Shown one piece after another: positions 11,380 through 22,404 of a stretch of DNA of 64,000 nucleotides. This DNA comes from Actinernus sp. WN-2022 (Eukaryota > Cnidaria > Anthozoa > Actiniaria > Actinernidae). Position 1 is the stretch's first letter. Each line of letters opens with the position of its first letter. Both the position numbers and the translations under genes were made by a program. Under the pieces are notes generated by a model. That model was not told the origin of the DNA. It searched no databases and saw only the letters and a list, made by a program, of their open reading frames with translations. The DNA lies in assembly GCA_030867875.1 (NCBI GenBank), contig JAOWCC010000019.1:82302861-82366860 (forward strand), written 5' to 3'.

Positions 11380-12800
11380 GCGTATAAGCCCTATCCAGAA
11401 ATCGTTGATTTAGGGGCAGTAACGTGTTTTAAATCTTTTCAACCATTTGTGGCCGATTTATGGTCGTAATATTGCTTTAAATGCATTACACAAAATGAAA
11501 TGAAATGAAATGACGTCATTTAAGGTACATCATGCTAATGAGTTGAAAATGAATTGAGTCATAACTTTGAATTTGTTATTTTTTCTAGTTGTTTTTAGGC
11601 GTAAGATTTAGAGCAATGTTAGAGTATATTTTGAAAAATAATATATTCTAATAAGTGCAGCTGATATAAAAACAGAGCAGAACAAACTATAATTAGCTTT
11701 TTACTTGTATGACGTCATTGAAATTTGATTCCTGAAACCTGATTTTCACTTGCGACACAAACATAAGCACACACAACATACGCAGACGCAGTGCCGTATT
11801 TATCATTAGGGGTACTTGTTATACTGTTTCTACTCACATGTGTGAGAGATAAGAATGATCAATGCATTACTCATGGTTGCCACAGAGATCAGATTTCAAA
11901 ATTCCCTGACTTTTCCGTAACTCAACTTCAATTTTCCCTGCCCAAATACACGAAGAAATCACATATAACAACGGCCTCCAAGCACCCCTTACAACCTTCC
12001 TTTGCACCAAGTTGACCTTCTCTTCGTCCTTTCCCTCTGACGATAATGCTCTCAAAATTTCAATTTTCCCTCGCTGACTTTTCACTGACTTCTAGTCAAA
12101 TACCAGTTTTCCCTGACCGAGATCAAAATTCCCTGACTTTTCCCTGACTATGAAAAATGTCTGTAAAAAGTTTGTAAAATGTGATCATTAACAACAGACT
12201 TTGCTAAATGTTTGCAAAATGTCTGTGAATGGAAAACATTACATATATACATTTTTTTTACAGAGTAAAACGTTTCTCTAAATTTACTTTAAAATTTCTG
12301 TAAAATGTCCGTAAATTTGTACATTCCAAGTCATTTTGCACACATTTTAAAGACTTTTTACACAGTTCTTCAAAGCTTGTAAATGATTAGATTTTTTCAG
12401 TGAAAGTAAGTATACTTTATTTTCACAGGGTGGCCAATACAGCTCGTAGGCTGGTATCCAGCACGTGCACACAGCGGCAAAACGTTGTGCACCGCTGGCC
12501 GAAAGAACGAAGACTCTGGAGTTCAAATACAAGTTTAAACTTAAACGTCTTAATAAATAATTGAATAACTTAGTAAACTCAGTGTATTACAAATTAAGAA
12601 ACCTTCAACCTGTGAAAGTCTTAGGCTTAGTTTTTATATAGTTTTCTTGTTTTTCGCGAAACATCAAGTTCACGTAAATACGCGTACGTACTTCAAATTA
12701 GAAACACGGGTGATTGCCTCTGTTTTCTTTTAGTTTCGGCGGGAAACGGGGGAGACGAGCACGTGACCGGCTCATCAAATCGCATGCGCGTGACGTTTTA
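11380..12800 (-). repeat. Interspersed repeat, copy A (inverted relative to copy B at 25.5-26.2 kb)
   Basis: Segments at about 11384-11530 and 12420-12800 match, in reverse orientation, 25985-26160 and 25500-25870. Shared blocks include the ACGACCATAA..GGCCA..AAATGGTTGAA region, GCCTAAGACTTT.ACAGGTTGAAG and the CGCATGCGCGTGACGTTTT block. Between the two segments copy A holds extra sequence, including a cluster of TTCCCTGACTTTTCC words (11895-12147) and TGTAAAATGTC-like words (12170-12330). The nature of the element is unknown. No coding capacity is seen. Confidence 0.6.
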
Positions 12801-13543
12801 CCGAGGTGTGGGTATCAAGAGGGGCCCTGCATATCCAGAGGGACCCTGGTCGCAAGCGATGTCGGTCATTTTGTATTCCAGTTCGACCTCTAAATCGATG
12901 ATAACTGGCCAGGGCTTATATGCACTTTAAGAAGACAACTGACAAGGCGGCAACCTAACAATGATAGAAAGTGTTAACGTGTTGCTGTCAGTATTTCACG
13001 GTATCAAATGTTAACAGTCTGGACTGAGAACGACCACGCTAATGTAAGTGAGGATGAAAACGTTGACTCATGTCTTGTTGTCGGCAGGATCGTGTAGTGA
13101 TACTAGAATGGCATGTTAACTAGTGTTCCTTGATTACTCTATAATATGTTAACACATGTTTACCTCTAATAGTACGTTAAACGGCATCGTCAATCATTAC
13201 GTGAGAGTGATTGGTGAATATAATTTTTGAAGTTACGGCAAATCATTGTAAGCAGTGAAATTCCACAGGAAGTTGTTCAGATGCTGGAATGCTCAAACAA
13301 AATGATTTAGTTTGTAGTAGCCATGGTAACCTATCTAACAATATCAAGGTTTATTGAATATGCAGTTATGATCTCATGCCTCAAATCAATCAGCGTCAAG
13401 TCTGTCTGTTATCCTTCTTGAATTTAGTGTTTTTTTTGAAGGGACACTGAGTTTAACATACTGAACACTGAATTGAATGAAAGGGACGACAAAAAGAATG
13501 TTTCCCATCCTTGATCATCCTAATTCCTATTCTTATTCTACTA
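12801..13543. other. No gene recognised
   Basis: About 740 bp, AT-rich, with many GTTAAC words near 12970-13160. There is no supported gene. Confidence 0.4.
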
Positions 13544-14294
13544 CAGTCAACTCTCCGCTAACGGACACTCTCGTAAGCGGACAGCTCTACTTACGGACGC
13601 CTTTTCAAATCCCCGTTTTACCTCCCAGTCAAACTCTGTATTTACACATTCCCGTAAGCGGACACTCTCTCGTAAGCGGACGCGGACACTTTTGAAAATG
13701 AAAATTGGATTTTTCTTTTGTTTACGCTCTCTCGTAAGCGGACGCCCCATGTATAATAATTGACTCTTGACAATGAAATTTGTCTTAGCAAGGAAACGAG
13801 CCGCTAGCCCAGGCAATTACCAAGGTCAATGATGTCTTAGTAGACATGAGACTGAAGTCTCTAGTGGTAAGGAGGCAGTCAACCATAAGGGACTATTTCT
13901 CCTAACTGTCATAGGACCAAGCAAACCTTCTCTGGTCACGATATGTATGTTTGTTAATGGGATGTTTTTAAGAAGCACCAAAGTTACATGTATGGACGGC
14001 AGCAATAAGTCCCGTTTAACGTTTTGTTAAATATAGAAGAGTTATACTACAGTATTTTTTTTTCGAGTTTTAACATTTGACATCAATAAAGAGTTTCGCT
14101 TTATATCTTCAGTTGCTATTTTTGTCTACCCAATAAAACATAATTAATACCCGCTAATTAACTCTCCCGTAAGCGGACATCCACCCTATTTTTCTTTGGT
14201 GTCCGCTTATGGGAATAATTCTCGTAAGCGGACAGCTCTACTAACGGACACTTTTTCAATTCCCGAGGGTGTCCGCTTACGAGAGAGTTGACTG
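13544..14294. mobile_element. Tc1/mariner- or pogo-like non-autonomous element with subrepeats
   Basis: Starts CAGTCAACTCTC (preceded by TA) and ends with the inverted copy GAGAGTTGACTG. The word CTCGTAAGCGGACA and its complement recur about eight times near both ends (13570-13745 and 14163-14285). Such subterminal repeats are typical transposase-binding arrays. CAGT.. ends with a TA target fit Tc1/mariner/pogo. The right-hand TA is changed to CA. No transposase frame remains. The frames at 13477-13816 only translate these repeats. Confidence 0.7.
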
Positions 14295-14310
14295 CATCTC
14301 CAAAATGGTT

Positions 14311-15099
14311 TTTTTTTATTTTTTATTTTTTTATTTAATAGCTTAACTCAGGCTGAGAAACAGACTCTAGGTCCAAACAAGCTCAGCCTGAGACAAATAC
14401 AAATACACTGACAATACATTACAGATAGAACTATGAATAATGTATTAAGCATGAAATGTAAAATATATGATGCAAAAAAAAATATATATATAATAATAGT
14501 GTACATTTGTACATTTGGTCGGCCGGCCAAGTACAAGTAAATAAGCGCAGAAAAAAGTTAGCGGCAACAAATAGTAGATATGTTAGTAGATCGGCATTTA
14601 GAACAGATAGTTTTATAGGTTCTAATGCGATCAGGGTCAAAAGTGGAAAGCAAAAGCGCAAGATAGTGAGCTCGTAGCAATGTTTTGAAAGACGAAATTG
14701 AACTACAGGACTTAATATTTAAAGGCAGCGAGAATAACTATGCGATTAAAGAAAGAATCCCTATAAGTAGATGTTTTGCATGGGTTAAGCTTGTAGTCTG
14801 AACCAGTAGTGCTTCTTGTAGATCTTGATGAAAGCGAGCATGGAGTTACATAACTAGATAGATCAGTATTGTTAAGCTTAAGGCGACACTTAAACAAATA
14901 TATGAGGTCTAGATATTCTAGCCAGTATGAAAGTGGCAGTAGATTAAGTTTAAGTAGCCTATCTTTATAGGGTAAGTCTACTTTTAACATGAATTTGGTT
15001 GCGCGGCGCTGAATACGTTCGAGAAGTTGGATATCTCTAGAGCTTGACTGCGGGGCCCAAACCTGACTACCGTAACACAGAATGGAAATGGTTGCCTCT
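14311..15099 (-). mobile_element. 5'-truncated LINE with target-site duplication
   Basis: Minus-strand frame 14712-15128 reads like the C-terminal part of a LINE ORF2 (CYGSQVWAPQ, LLERIQRRATKFML, RLLKLNLLPLSYWLEYLDL), continuing after a frame break at 14431-14661. An A-rich 3' tail (T-rich on the plus strand) lies at 14309-14338. The 15-bp word ATCTCCAAAATGGTT flanks it at 14296-14310 and 15100-15114, as expected of target-primed reverse transcription. The target was the flank of the element ending at 14294. A partial further duplication follows to about 15140. Confidence 0.75.
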
Positions 15100-15114
15100 A
15101 TCTCCAAAATGGTT

Positions 15115-15918
15115 GCCTCTATCTCCAAAATGGTTGTCTCTGAAAAGCGCGATGGACAAAGTATAATGGTTGCATCTGATTACAACAGTATCGAGATGCA
15201 GCTCAAATGTTAACCGTTTGATATAGGATCGCTGGTGATAATATAGGACGGCTGATGATTATCGTACATTGTAAAAAGCTATTATCGTATTTGTAAAAAG
15301 CAATTCCTGATGAAATTGCCGATAAATATTGTTATGCCTTCGTGTATCTTGATTTAATAGCCGATAAATATTATATCTATATCTGTGTCTTGAAGACTGT
15401 CAGAAACTGCTTTGTCTTAACCAAACCTCACGCTGTGATGTGCTAGTTTCTTCTCACGCTTTACTTTCAAAGCTCAAAAGTATGTCACCTGAAGGACTGA
15501 ATTAACAGTTAACAATAACGTTTGCCACTCATCTCCCTCTCTATTTCTCTGCAAGACAAATATAGCAAATGAGTTTGCTCATACTTGACATCACATCCAA
15601 TCAAACTCTTTATAAACTTTCATACGTTTGTTTGGGCTTATATTGTTTGGTATTTGGTTTATTTCACCTCAATATACTTTTTCACAATATATTATCATTT
15701 GCTTGTAATGGTAGGAAGACTAAATAAACCTTTAAGGGCTTTTTCTAATAGTTAAAATGTATATAGTTTACATTGTGGTAGTATTAGGTGGCATTCATAC
15801 AAATAAGTACACGTTTGAAATAGGTGTCGAAAAAAATATTGGTTCTCATAATAATGTGTCATAAATTTGAATTATCAGAAAATAATAACTGTAACTGTGA
15901 GTACATTTGTAATATGGA
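15115..15918. other. No gene recognised
   Basis: About 800 bp AT-rich. A GATAAATATT word occurs twice (15310-15370). No gene is supported. Confidence 0.4.
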
Positions 15919-16042
15919 ATATTAGATCTCTATTGGTTTTTTGATGATAATATTAGATTACTATTGGTTCGTTGATGATAATATTAGATCGCTATTGGTT
16001 TGTTGATGATAATATTAGATCGCTATTGGTTTGTTGATGATA
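15919..16042. repeat. 31-bp tandem repeat, 4 copies
   Basis: Unit begins ATATTAGATCGCTATTGGTT and repeats at 15919, 15950, 15981 and 16012 with a few substitutions. The last two copies are identical. Confidence 0.9.
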
Positions 16043-16387
16043 ACAAGTGCGTTTTTAGTTTCCTTTTAAATATGGGTATGAATAACATTCCTTTATGTTT
16101 GGTGGTATCTTATTCCATACATTAATACATATGTTTCTTGTTGAAAAATAACCATAATTGGTCTTATTATATTGTTTGTGCAAATTATTTGATTGCCTAG
16201 TATTGTGTTTGTTATTGATAATCACTAGAAAATTGGACCTCTTCCATAGTAAAATGGAAATATTCTAGAAAAAAGTTGGAAACTTAAATTTCCATAGTTT
16301 TGTTCAATTATATACTATGGAAATGGTCAAAACTGCGGAACATATCTGCGCCTTAATCATGTCTTCGTTGGATATTAATGGTTAAAA

Positions 16388-19300
16388 ATGTGGGCTTTTA
16401 GGCACTTTAATGGCAAACGAGGGAATAATGTTGCAGAAATATTGGCCCCGCACGGCCCTTATTATCTAGCCAACACTGTTGCGCACGGCCCTTATTATCT
16501 AGCCAACACTGTTGCGCACGGCCCTTATTATCTAGCCAACACTGTTGCGCACGGCCCTTATTATCAACCAAACACTGTAGCGCACGGCCCTTATTATCTA
16601 GCCAACACTGTTGCGCACGGCCCTTATTATCTAGCCAACACTGTTGCGCACGGCCCTTATTATCAACCAAACACTGTAGCGCACGGCCCTTATTATCAAC
16701 CAAACACTGTAGCGCACGGCCCTTATTATCTACCCAACACTGTTGCGCACGGCCCTTATTATCTAGCCAACACTGTTGCGCACGGCCCTTATTATCTACC
16801 CAACACTGTTGCGCACGGCCCTTATTATCTAGCCAACACTGTAGCGCACGGCCCTTATTATCTAGCCAACACTGTTGCGCACGGCCCTTATTATCTAGCC
16901 AACACTGTTGCGCACGGCCCTTATTATCAACCAAACACTGTAGCGCACGGCCCTTATTATCTAGCCAACACTGTTGCGCACGGCCCTTATTATCTAGCCA
17001 ACACTGTTGCGCACGGCCCTTATTATCTAGCCAACACTGTTGCGCACGGCCCTTATTATCTAGCCAACACTGTTGCGCACGGCCCTTATTATCTAGCCAA
17101 CACTGTTGCGCACGGCCCTTATTATCTAGCCAACACTGTTGCGCACGGCCCTTATTATCTAGCCAACACTGTTGCGCACGGCCCATATTATCTAGCCAAC
17201 ACTGTTGCGCACGGCCCTTATTATCTACCCAACACTGTTGCGCACGGCCCTTATTATCTACCCAATACTGTTGCGCACGGCCCTTATTATCTAGCCAACA
17301 CTGTTGCGCACGGCCCTTATTATCTAGCCAACACTGTTGCGCACGGCCCTTATTATCTAGCCAACACTGTTGCGCACGGCCCTTATTATCTAGCCAACAC
17401 TGTTGCGCACGGCCCTTATTATCTAGCCAACACTGTTGCGCACGGCCCTTATTATCTAGCCAACACTGTTGCGCACGGCCCATATTATCTAGCCAACACT
17501 GTTGCGCACGGCCCTTATTATCTACCCAATACTGTTGCGCACGGCCCTTATTATCTAGCCAACACTGTTGCGCACGGCCCTTATTATCTAGCCAACACTG
17601 TTGCGCACGGCCCTTATTATCTAGCCAACACTGTTGCGCACGGCCCTTATTATCTAGCCAACACTGTTGCGCACGGCCCTTATTATCTAGCCAACACTGT
17701 TGCGCACGGCCCTTATTATCTAGCCAACACTGTTGCGCACGGCCCTTATTATCTAGCCAACACTGTTGCGCACGGCCCTTATTATCTAGCCAACACTGTT
17801 GCGCACGGCCCTTATTATCTAGCCAACACTGTTGCGCACGGCCCTTATTATCTAGCCAACACTGTTGCGCACGGCCCTTATTATCTAGCCAACACTGTTG
17901 CGCACGGCCCTTATTATCTAGCCAACACTGTTGCGCACGGCCCTTATTATCTACCCAACACTGTTGCGCACGGCCCTTATTATCTAGCCAACACTGTTGC
18001 GCACGGCCCTTATTATCTAGCCAACACTGTTGCGCACGGCCCTTATTATCTAGCCAACACTGTTGCGCACGGCCCTTATTATCTAGCCAACACTGTTGCG
18101 CACGGCCCTTATTATCTACCCAACACTGTTGCGCACGGCCCTTATTATCTAGCCAACACTGTTGCGCACGGCCCTTATTATCTAGCCAACACTGTTGCGC
18201 ACGGCCCTTATTATCTAGCCAACACTGTTGCGCACGGCCCTTATTATCTAGCCAACACTGTTGCGCACGGCCCTTATTATCTAGCCAACACTGTTGCGCA
18301 CGGCCCTTATTATCTAGCCAACACTGTTGCGCACGGCCCTTATTATCTACCCAACACTGTTGCGCACGGCCCTTATTATCTAGCCAACACTGTTGCGCAC
18401 GGCCCTTATTATCTACCCAACACTGTTGCGCACGGCCCTTATTATCTAGCCAACACTGTTGCGCACGGCCCTTATTATCTAGCCAACACTGTTGCGCACG
18501 GCCCTTATTATCTAGCCAACACTGTTGCGCACGGCCCTTATTATCTACCCAACACTGTTGCGCACGGCCCTTATTATCTAGCCAACACTGTTGCGCACGG
18601 CCCTTATTATCTAGCCAACACTGTTGCGCACGGCCCTTATTATCTAGCCAACACTGTTGCGCACGGCCCTTATTATCTACCCAACACTGTTGCGCACGGC
18701 CCTTATTATCTAGCCAACACTGTTGCGCACGGCCCTTATTATCTAGCCAACACTGTTGCGCACGGCCCTTATTATCTAGCCAACACTGTTGCGCACGGCC
18801 CTTATTATCTAGCCAACACTGTTGCGCACGGCCCTTATTATCTAGCCAACACTGTTGCGCACGGCCCTTATTATCTACCCAACACTGTTGCGCACGGCCC
18901 TTATTATCTACCCAACACTGTTGCGCACGGCCCTTATTATCTAGCCAACACTGTTGCGCACGGCCCTTATTATCTACCCAACACTGTTGCGCACGGCCCT
19001 TATTATCTACCCAACACTGTTGCGCACGGCCCTTATTATCTACCCAACACTGTTGCGCACGGCCCTTATTATCTAGCCAACACTGTTGCGCACGGCCCTT
19101 ATTATCTACCCAACACTGTTGCGCACGGCCCTTATTATCTACCCAACACTGTTGCGCACGGCCCTTATTATCTACCCAACACTGTTGCGCACGGCCCTTA
19201 TTATCTACCCAATACTGTTGCGCACGGCCCTTATTATCTAGCCAACACTGTTGCGCACGGCCCTTATTATCTAGCCAACACTGTTGCGCACGGCCCTTAT

Positions 19301-20230
19301 TATCTAGCCAACACTGTTGCGCACGGCCCTTATTATCTAGCCAACACTGTTGCGCACGGCCCTTATTATCTAGCCAACACTGTTGCGCACGGCCCTTATT
19401 ATCTAGCCAACACTGTTGCGCACGGCCCTTATTATCTAGCCAACACTGTTGCGCACGGCCCTTATTATCTAGCCAACACTGTTGCGCACGGCCCTTATTA
19501 TCTAGCCAACACTGTTGCGCACGGCCCTTATTATCTAGCCAACACTGTTGCGCACGGCCCATATTATCTAGCCAACACTGTTGCGCACGGCCCTTATTAT
19601 CTAGCCAACACTGTTGCGCACGGCCCTTATTATCTAGCCAACACTGTTGCGCACGGCCCTTATTATCTACCCAACACTGTTGCGCACGGCCCTTATTATC
19701 TAGCCAACACTGTTGCGCACGGCCCTTATTATCTAGCCAACACTGTTGCGCACGGCCCTTATTATCTAGCCAACACTGTTGCGCACGGCCCTTATTATCT
19801 ACCCAACACTGTTGCGCACGGCCCTTATTATCTAGCCAACACTGTTGCGCACGGCCCTTATTATCTACCCAACACTGTTGCGCACGGCCCTTATTATCTA
19901 GCCAACACTGTTGCGCACGGCCCTTATTATCTAGCCAACACTGTTGCGCACGGCCCTTATTATCTAGCCAACACTGTTGCGCACGGCCCTTATTATCTAG
20001 CCAACACTGTTGCGCACGGCCCTTATTATCTAGCCAACACTGTAGCGCACGGCCCTTATTATCTAGCCAACACTGTTGCGCACGGCCCTTATTATCTAGC
20101 CAACACTGTTGCGCACGGCCCTTATTATCTAGCCAACACTGTTGCGCACGGCCCTTATTATCTACCCAACACTGTTGCGCACGGCCCTTATTATCTACCC
20201 AACACTGTTGCTTTGGCGAGTAAACGGTAA
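16388..20230 (+). CDS. Open reading frame of 114 x 11-residue repeats (doubtful gene)
   Basis: A single uninterrupted frame of 1280 codons: 20 unique residues (MWAFRHFNGKRGNNVAEILA), 114 repeats of the undecapeptide [A/P]HGPYY-[L/Q][A/P]-NTV, and a 6-residue tail ALASKR before TAA. There is no signal peptide, membrane segment or known domain. The frame exists because the repeat unit is 33 bp and lacks stops in this phase; the opposite strand (16407-19562) is equally open. Among recurrent unit variants, three (GTT/GTA, CCT/CCA, AAC/AAT) are silent here but change residues in both other open frames, a weak hint in favour of this frame. It may be a satellite with incidental open frames rather than a protein gene. 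No promoter or splice evidence was identified. Confidence 0.25.
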   Translation: MWAFRHFNGKRGNNVAEILAPHGPYYLANTVAHGPYYLANTVAHGPYYLANTVAHGPYYQPNTVAHGPYYLANTVAHGPYYLANTVAHGPYYQPNTVAHGPYYQPNTVAHGPYYLPNTVAHGPYYLANTVAHGPYYLPNTVAHGPYYLANTVAHGPYYLANTVAHGPYYLANTVAHGPYYQPNTVAHGPYYLANTVAHGPYYLANTVAHGPYYLANTVAHGPYYLANTVAHGPYYLANTVAHGPYYLANTVAHGPYYLANTVAHGPYYLANTVAHGPYYLPNTVAHGPYYLPNTVAHGPYYLANTVAHGPYYLANTVAHGPYYLANTVAHGPYYLANTVAHGPYYLANTVAHGPYYLANTVAHGPYYLANTVAHGPYYLPNTVAHGPYYLANTVAHGPYYLANTVAHGPYYLANTVAHGPYYLANTVAHGPYYLANTVAHGPYYLANTVAHGPYYLANTVAHGPYYLANTVAHGPYYLANTVAHGPYYLANTVAHGPYYLANTVAHGPYYLANTVAHGPYYLPNTVAHGPYYLANTVAHGPYYLANTVAHGPYYLANTVAHGPYYLANTVAHGPYYLPNTVAHGPYYLANTVAHGPYYLANTVAHGPYYLANTVAHGPYYLANTVAHGPYYLANTVAHGPYYLANTVAHGPYYLPNTVAHGPYYLANTVAHGPYYLPNTVAHGPYYLANTVAHGPYYLANTVAHGPYYLANTVAHGPYYLPNTVAHGPYYLANTVAHGPYYLANTVAHGPYYLANTVAHGPYYLPNTVAHGPYYLANTVAHGPYYLANTVAHGPYYLANTVAHGPYYLANTVAHGPYYLANTVAHGPYYLPNTVAHGPYYLPNTVAHGPYYLANTVAHGPYYLPNTVAHGPYYLPNTVAHGPYYLPNTVAHGPYYLANTVAHGPYYLPNTVAHGPYYLPNTVAHGPYYLPNTVAHGPYYLPNTVAHGPYYLANTVAHGPYYLANTVAHGPYYLANTVAHGPYYLANTVAHGPYYLANTVAHGPYYLANTVAHGPYYLANTVAHGPYYLANTVAHGPYYLANTVAHGPYYLANTVAHGPYYLANTVAHGPYYLANTVAHGPYYLANTVAHGPYYLPNTVAHGPYYLANTVAHGPYYLANTVAHGPYYLANTVAHGPYYLPNTVAHGPYYLANTVAHGPYYLPNTVAHGPYYLANTVAHGPYYLANTVAHGPYYLANTVAHGPYYLANTVAHGPYYLANTVAHGPYYLANTVAHGPYYLANTVAHGPYYLANTVAHGPYYLPNTVAHGPYYLPNTVALASKR
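16448..20209. repeat. 33-bp minisatellite, exactly 114 copies
   Basis: The array spans 3762 bp, which is 114 x 33 with no indel. The consensus unit is GCGCACGGCCCTTATTATCT followed by AGCCAACACTGTT. Recurrent variants: AGCC to ACCC (A to P in the plus frame), CTAGCC to CAACCA (only four units, all within the first 15), GTT to GTA (mostly early units), rare CCT to CCA and AAC to AAT. Variants are clustered: CAACCA types at the left, ACCC types densest around 18880-19220. This suggests block duplications. The flanks (16410-16445 and 20355-20400) share a GGCAAACGAGG..AA word, so the array may have expanded inside an older repeat. Confidence 0.97.
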
Positions 20231-20620
20231 AATGTTAAAATATTTGATGCGGAAACAAATTTTACTGCCATGCCAGGACTGCAAGAAATGTTTTTTGAAA
20301 TATTTCAGGAACATTTCCTGCTTCTCGGAAGCAAATTTAATTCACTTCCGCAACAAATGTTGCGCGGCAAACGAGGTAACATTTTGGGAAACACTGAAAT
20401 TCGTAAATGTTTCCGTAACACTGTTTGCTCGTTTTCCCATGCCTTTACAACAGGTTAAATAGGTAGTTTCGCTTTAAGTCGCAAAGGGCGAGTAAATACT
20501 TTATCGACATGCAAAGATTGGTAAAATGTTGTTAACGAAAATAGCTGTCATAGCGTAATTATGTAGACGGAACACTTTTGTTCTTTTTTCCGGCAATATT
20601 CTACGCGCGATGTGTTTACT
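20231..20620. other. Flank of the minisatellite; degenerate repeat, no gene
   Basis: 20260-20460 contains words such as CAACAAATGTTGCGCGGCAA and GGAAACACTGAAATTCGTAA that resemble the left flank of the array (GGCAAACGAGGGAATAATG). The two overlapping short frames here (20142-20462, 20270-20458) look like repeat-derived translations rather than genes. Confidence 0.45.
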
Positions 20621-20785
20621 CAGACTCGTTTCCAGTCGCAACTAAGGCGGCGCGGTCTAATCTAGCAAGCGCGCGGAGTGTCAAGGGAATGACGGGTTTT
20701 TTCCCCTCGCTCTTCCCCTGATCCTTTGCGCGACTTCCCAACCGCGCCGCCAATTTTAACTTAGTAACGACTGGGTACGAGTCTG
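20621..20785. mobile_element. Short inverted-repeat element with 9-bp TSD
   Basis: Starts CAGACTCGTTTCCAGTCG and ends CGACTGGGTACGAGTCTG, inverted with two mismatches. The inversion continues through GGCGGCGCG / CGCGCCGCC. It is flanked by a perfect 9-bp direct repeat, GTGTTTACT, at 20612-20620 and 20786-20794. It is a non-coding 165-bp element. The 9-bp duplication suggests a Mutator-like source; the CAG terminus is also hAT-like but those give 8 bp. Confidence 0.8.
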
Positions 20786-20794
20786 GTGTTTACT

Positions 20795-22404
20795 ATTCAC
20801 AAAAATCCCGCATGTACACATAAACTTAGAAAACAAACATTCTGATTTAATGCGTTTTTATTCTCTGAGATCTAGATTTCAGTCCAAATTATTTATTTTT
20901 AGAATATTATAAATATATTTTCAATTACTTTTATTATATTTGATCTCCATTATATCGCTCGATGCCTTTTTTAGATGTTCGAAACATCTCGGCTTCATTA
21001 TTATTATTTCATACTCGGCTTAAATTTGTACTAAACTTTATTTCAGAAAAAGAGCAGTCAGATAAGGATGATAAACGCCATTGCTTAAATTATATTGACA
21101 AAAACCTCTAATAAGAAATGAAGGAAAATGTCCGCCATAAAATAATTACGACAGAATGATAGTTATAAGATATTCGTTGATTTTCCTGAATTTCATATAG
21201 CATGTCAATAATATGCATACAGCTGGGCATTTACGATAATACAATTTAGGTCGTCGCCACTCTTGACGCAAACATCTTGGCTATAAGAAAAGCACTATAA
21301 TTGCAATGGCAAAAAAAAACAGGACTACTCATGTGAATACTACTTATATCGTATTAAGGTGGATTTCAGTTTAAAAAATGCGGGACCAAAATATTTGTTT
21401 TCATGATTTTGTAGAAAGTCTGCGAGAAAAGTTATTGGCATAGACCGACTATTTCAAAAACATCTAAGTATTCATCCTTCCGGGAATACTCTTAATTACA
21501 TGTCTGACTTCACCGTTACTTGTAAACAGGTCACAACAATGGTTTCGTATTAATCTTGAAAATGTTCCTAATTGTAAAGTTCGCTTTTTCCTAGTTTTCC
21601 TTTGTTATAGCGATGCCGGAAGCCTAAGACAAGTCGACAAGTTAAAGAGACAAGTTCCGTTTGCATAATTCCATCTTATTTCATGATCACTTTAATTTAC
21701 AAATGAACACATTCAACCATAAAAACGAAGTTGATTGATATATGTGCTGTAGCAATATTACAACGCACGCCGCAATTAAAACGTTGTTTACACTTGCTTT
21801 GTAACTTTGACAGCAGTAAATGAACTCAACAATATTTTGGATGTAGAATCGAACAGTACAATGGAGCGACCAACCTCTGTTATAGCAAACTAAGCAAATC
21901 AATTAGGCTAAATTCGAGTGAGATAATCCCAACATACCTATATTCCCATGTAATTCTACAGGAATACAGATAAGAGCTAAATGTTTGATACTTCAATTGT
22001 GAACTATCGTAAATTCTGATAAAGAAATTCTGATAAAGAAATTCTGATAAAGAAATTCTGATAGACATTTTAAATAAGAGTTTAAATGACGATATTATGG
22101 TGAGAGACAGTGACTTCCTGCTAGATAACGACATGATGTAAGCTTATAGTTAGTTCCTTGCTATTATGGCGTAATGTCATTCATTAAATTAAACCCTTGT
22201 GTGAATCGCTTGTATTATATCCATCGGCTAGCTTTTAGCCGATTTCTTTGCTCAAATATACACCACACAGCACTGACAAAAGAATAGCACAGAAACGACA
22301 AAGGGAATTCGAATTCGTTCAGTTTTGTTATCCTAATGATTCGCGGAGGATCTTATAATTATCCATACTCGCAACACCGAACTCTTCTGACAAAGTATAC
22401 TCAC
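20795..22404. other. Gene-free AT-rich stretch with a 14-bp tandem repeat
   Basis: About 1.6 kb, probably intron of the minus-strand gene whose exon ends at 22405. The only structure seen is a 14-bp tandem repeat (AAATTCTGATAAAG, about 3.7 copies) at about 22014-22065. Minus frames at 21687-21902 and 21880-22134 have no domain. Confidence 0.45.

Noticed and set aside
16407..19562. Minus-strand 1051-codon frame (QCWLDNKGRA repeats)
   Set aside because: It is the antisense of the 33-bp satellite. All five recurrent unit variants change residues in this frame, and it has no independent start or tail features. Treated as a by-product of the repeat.
16448..20209. CRISPR-like regular array
   Set aside because: Units are directly contiguous with no unique spacers, and the genome is eukaryotic.
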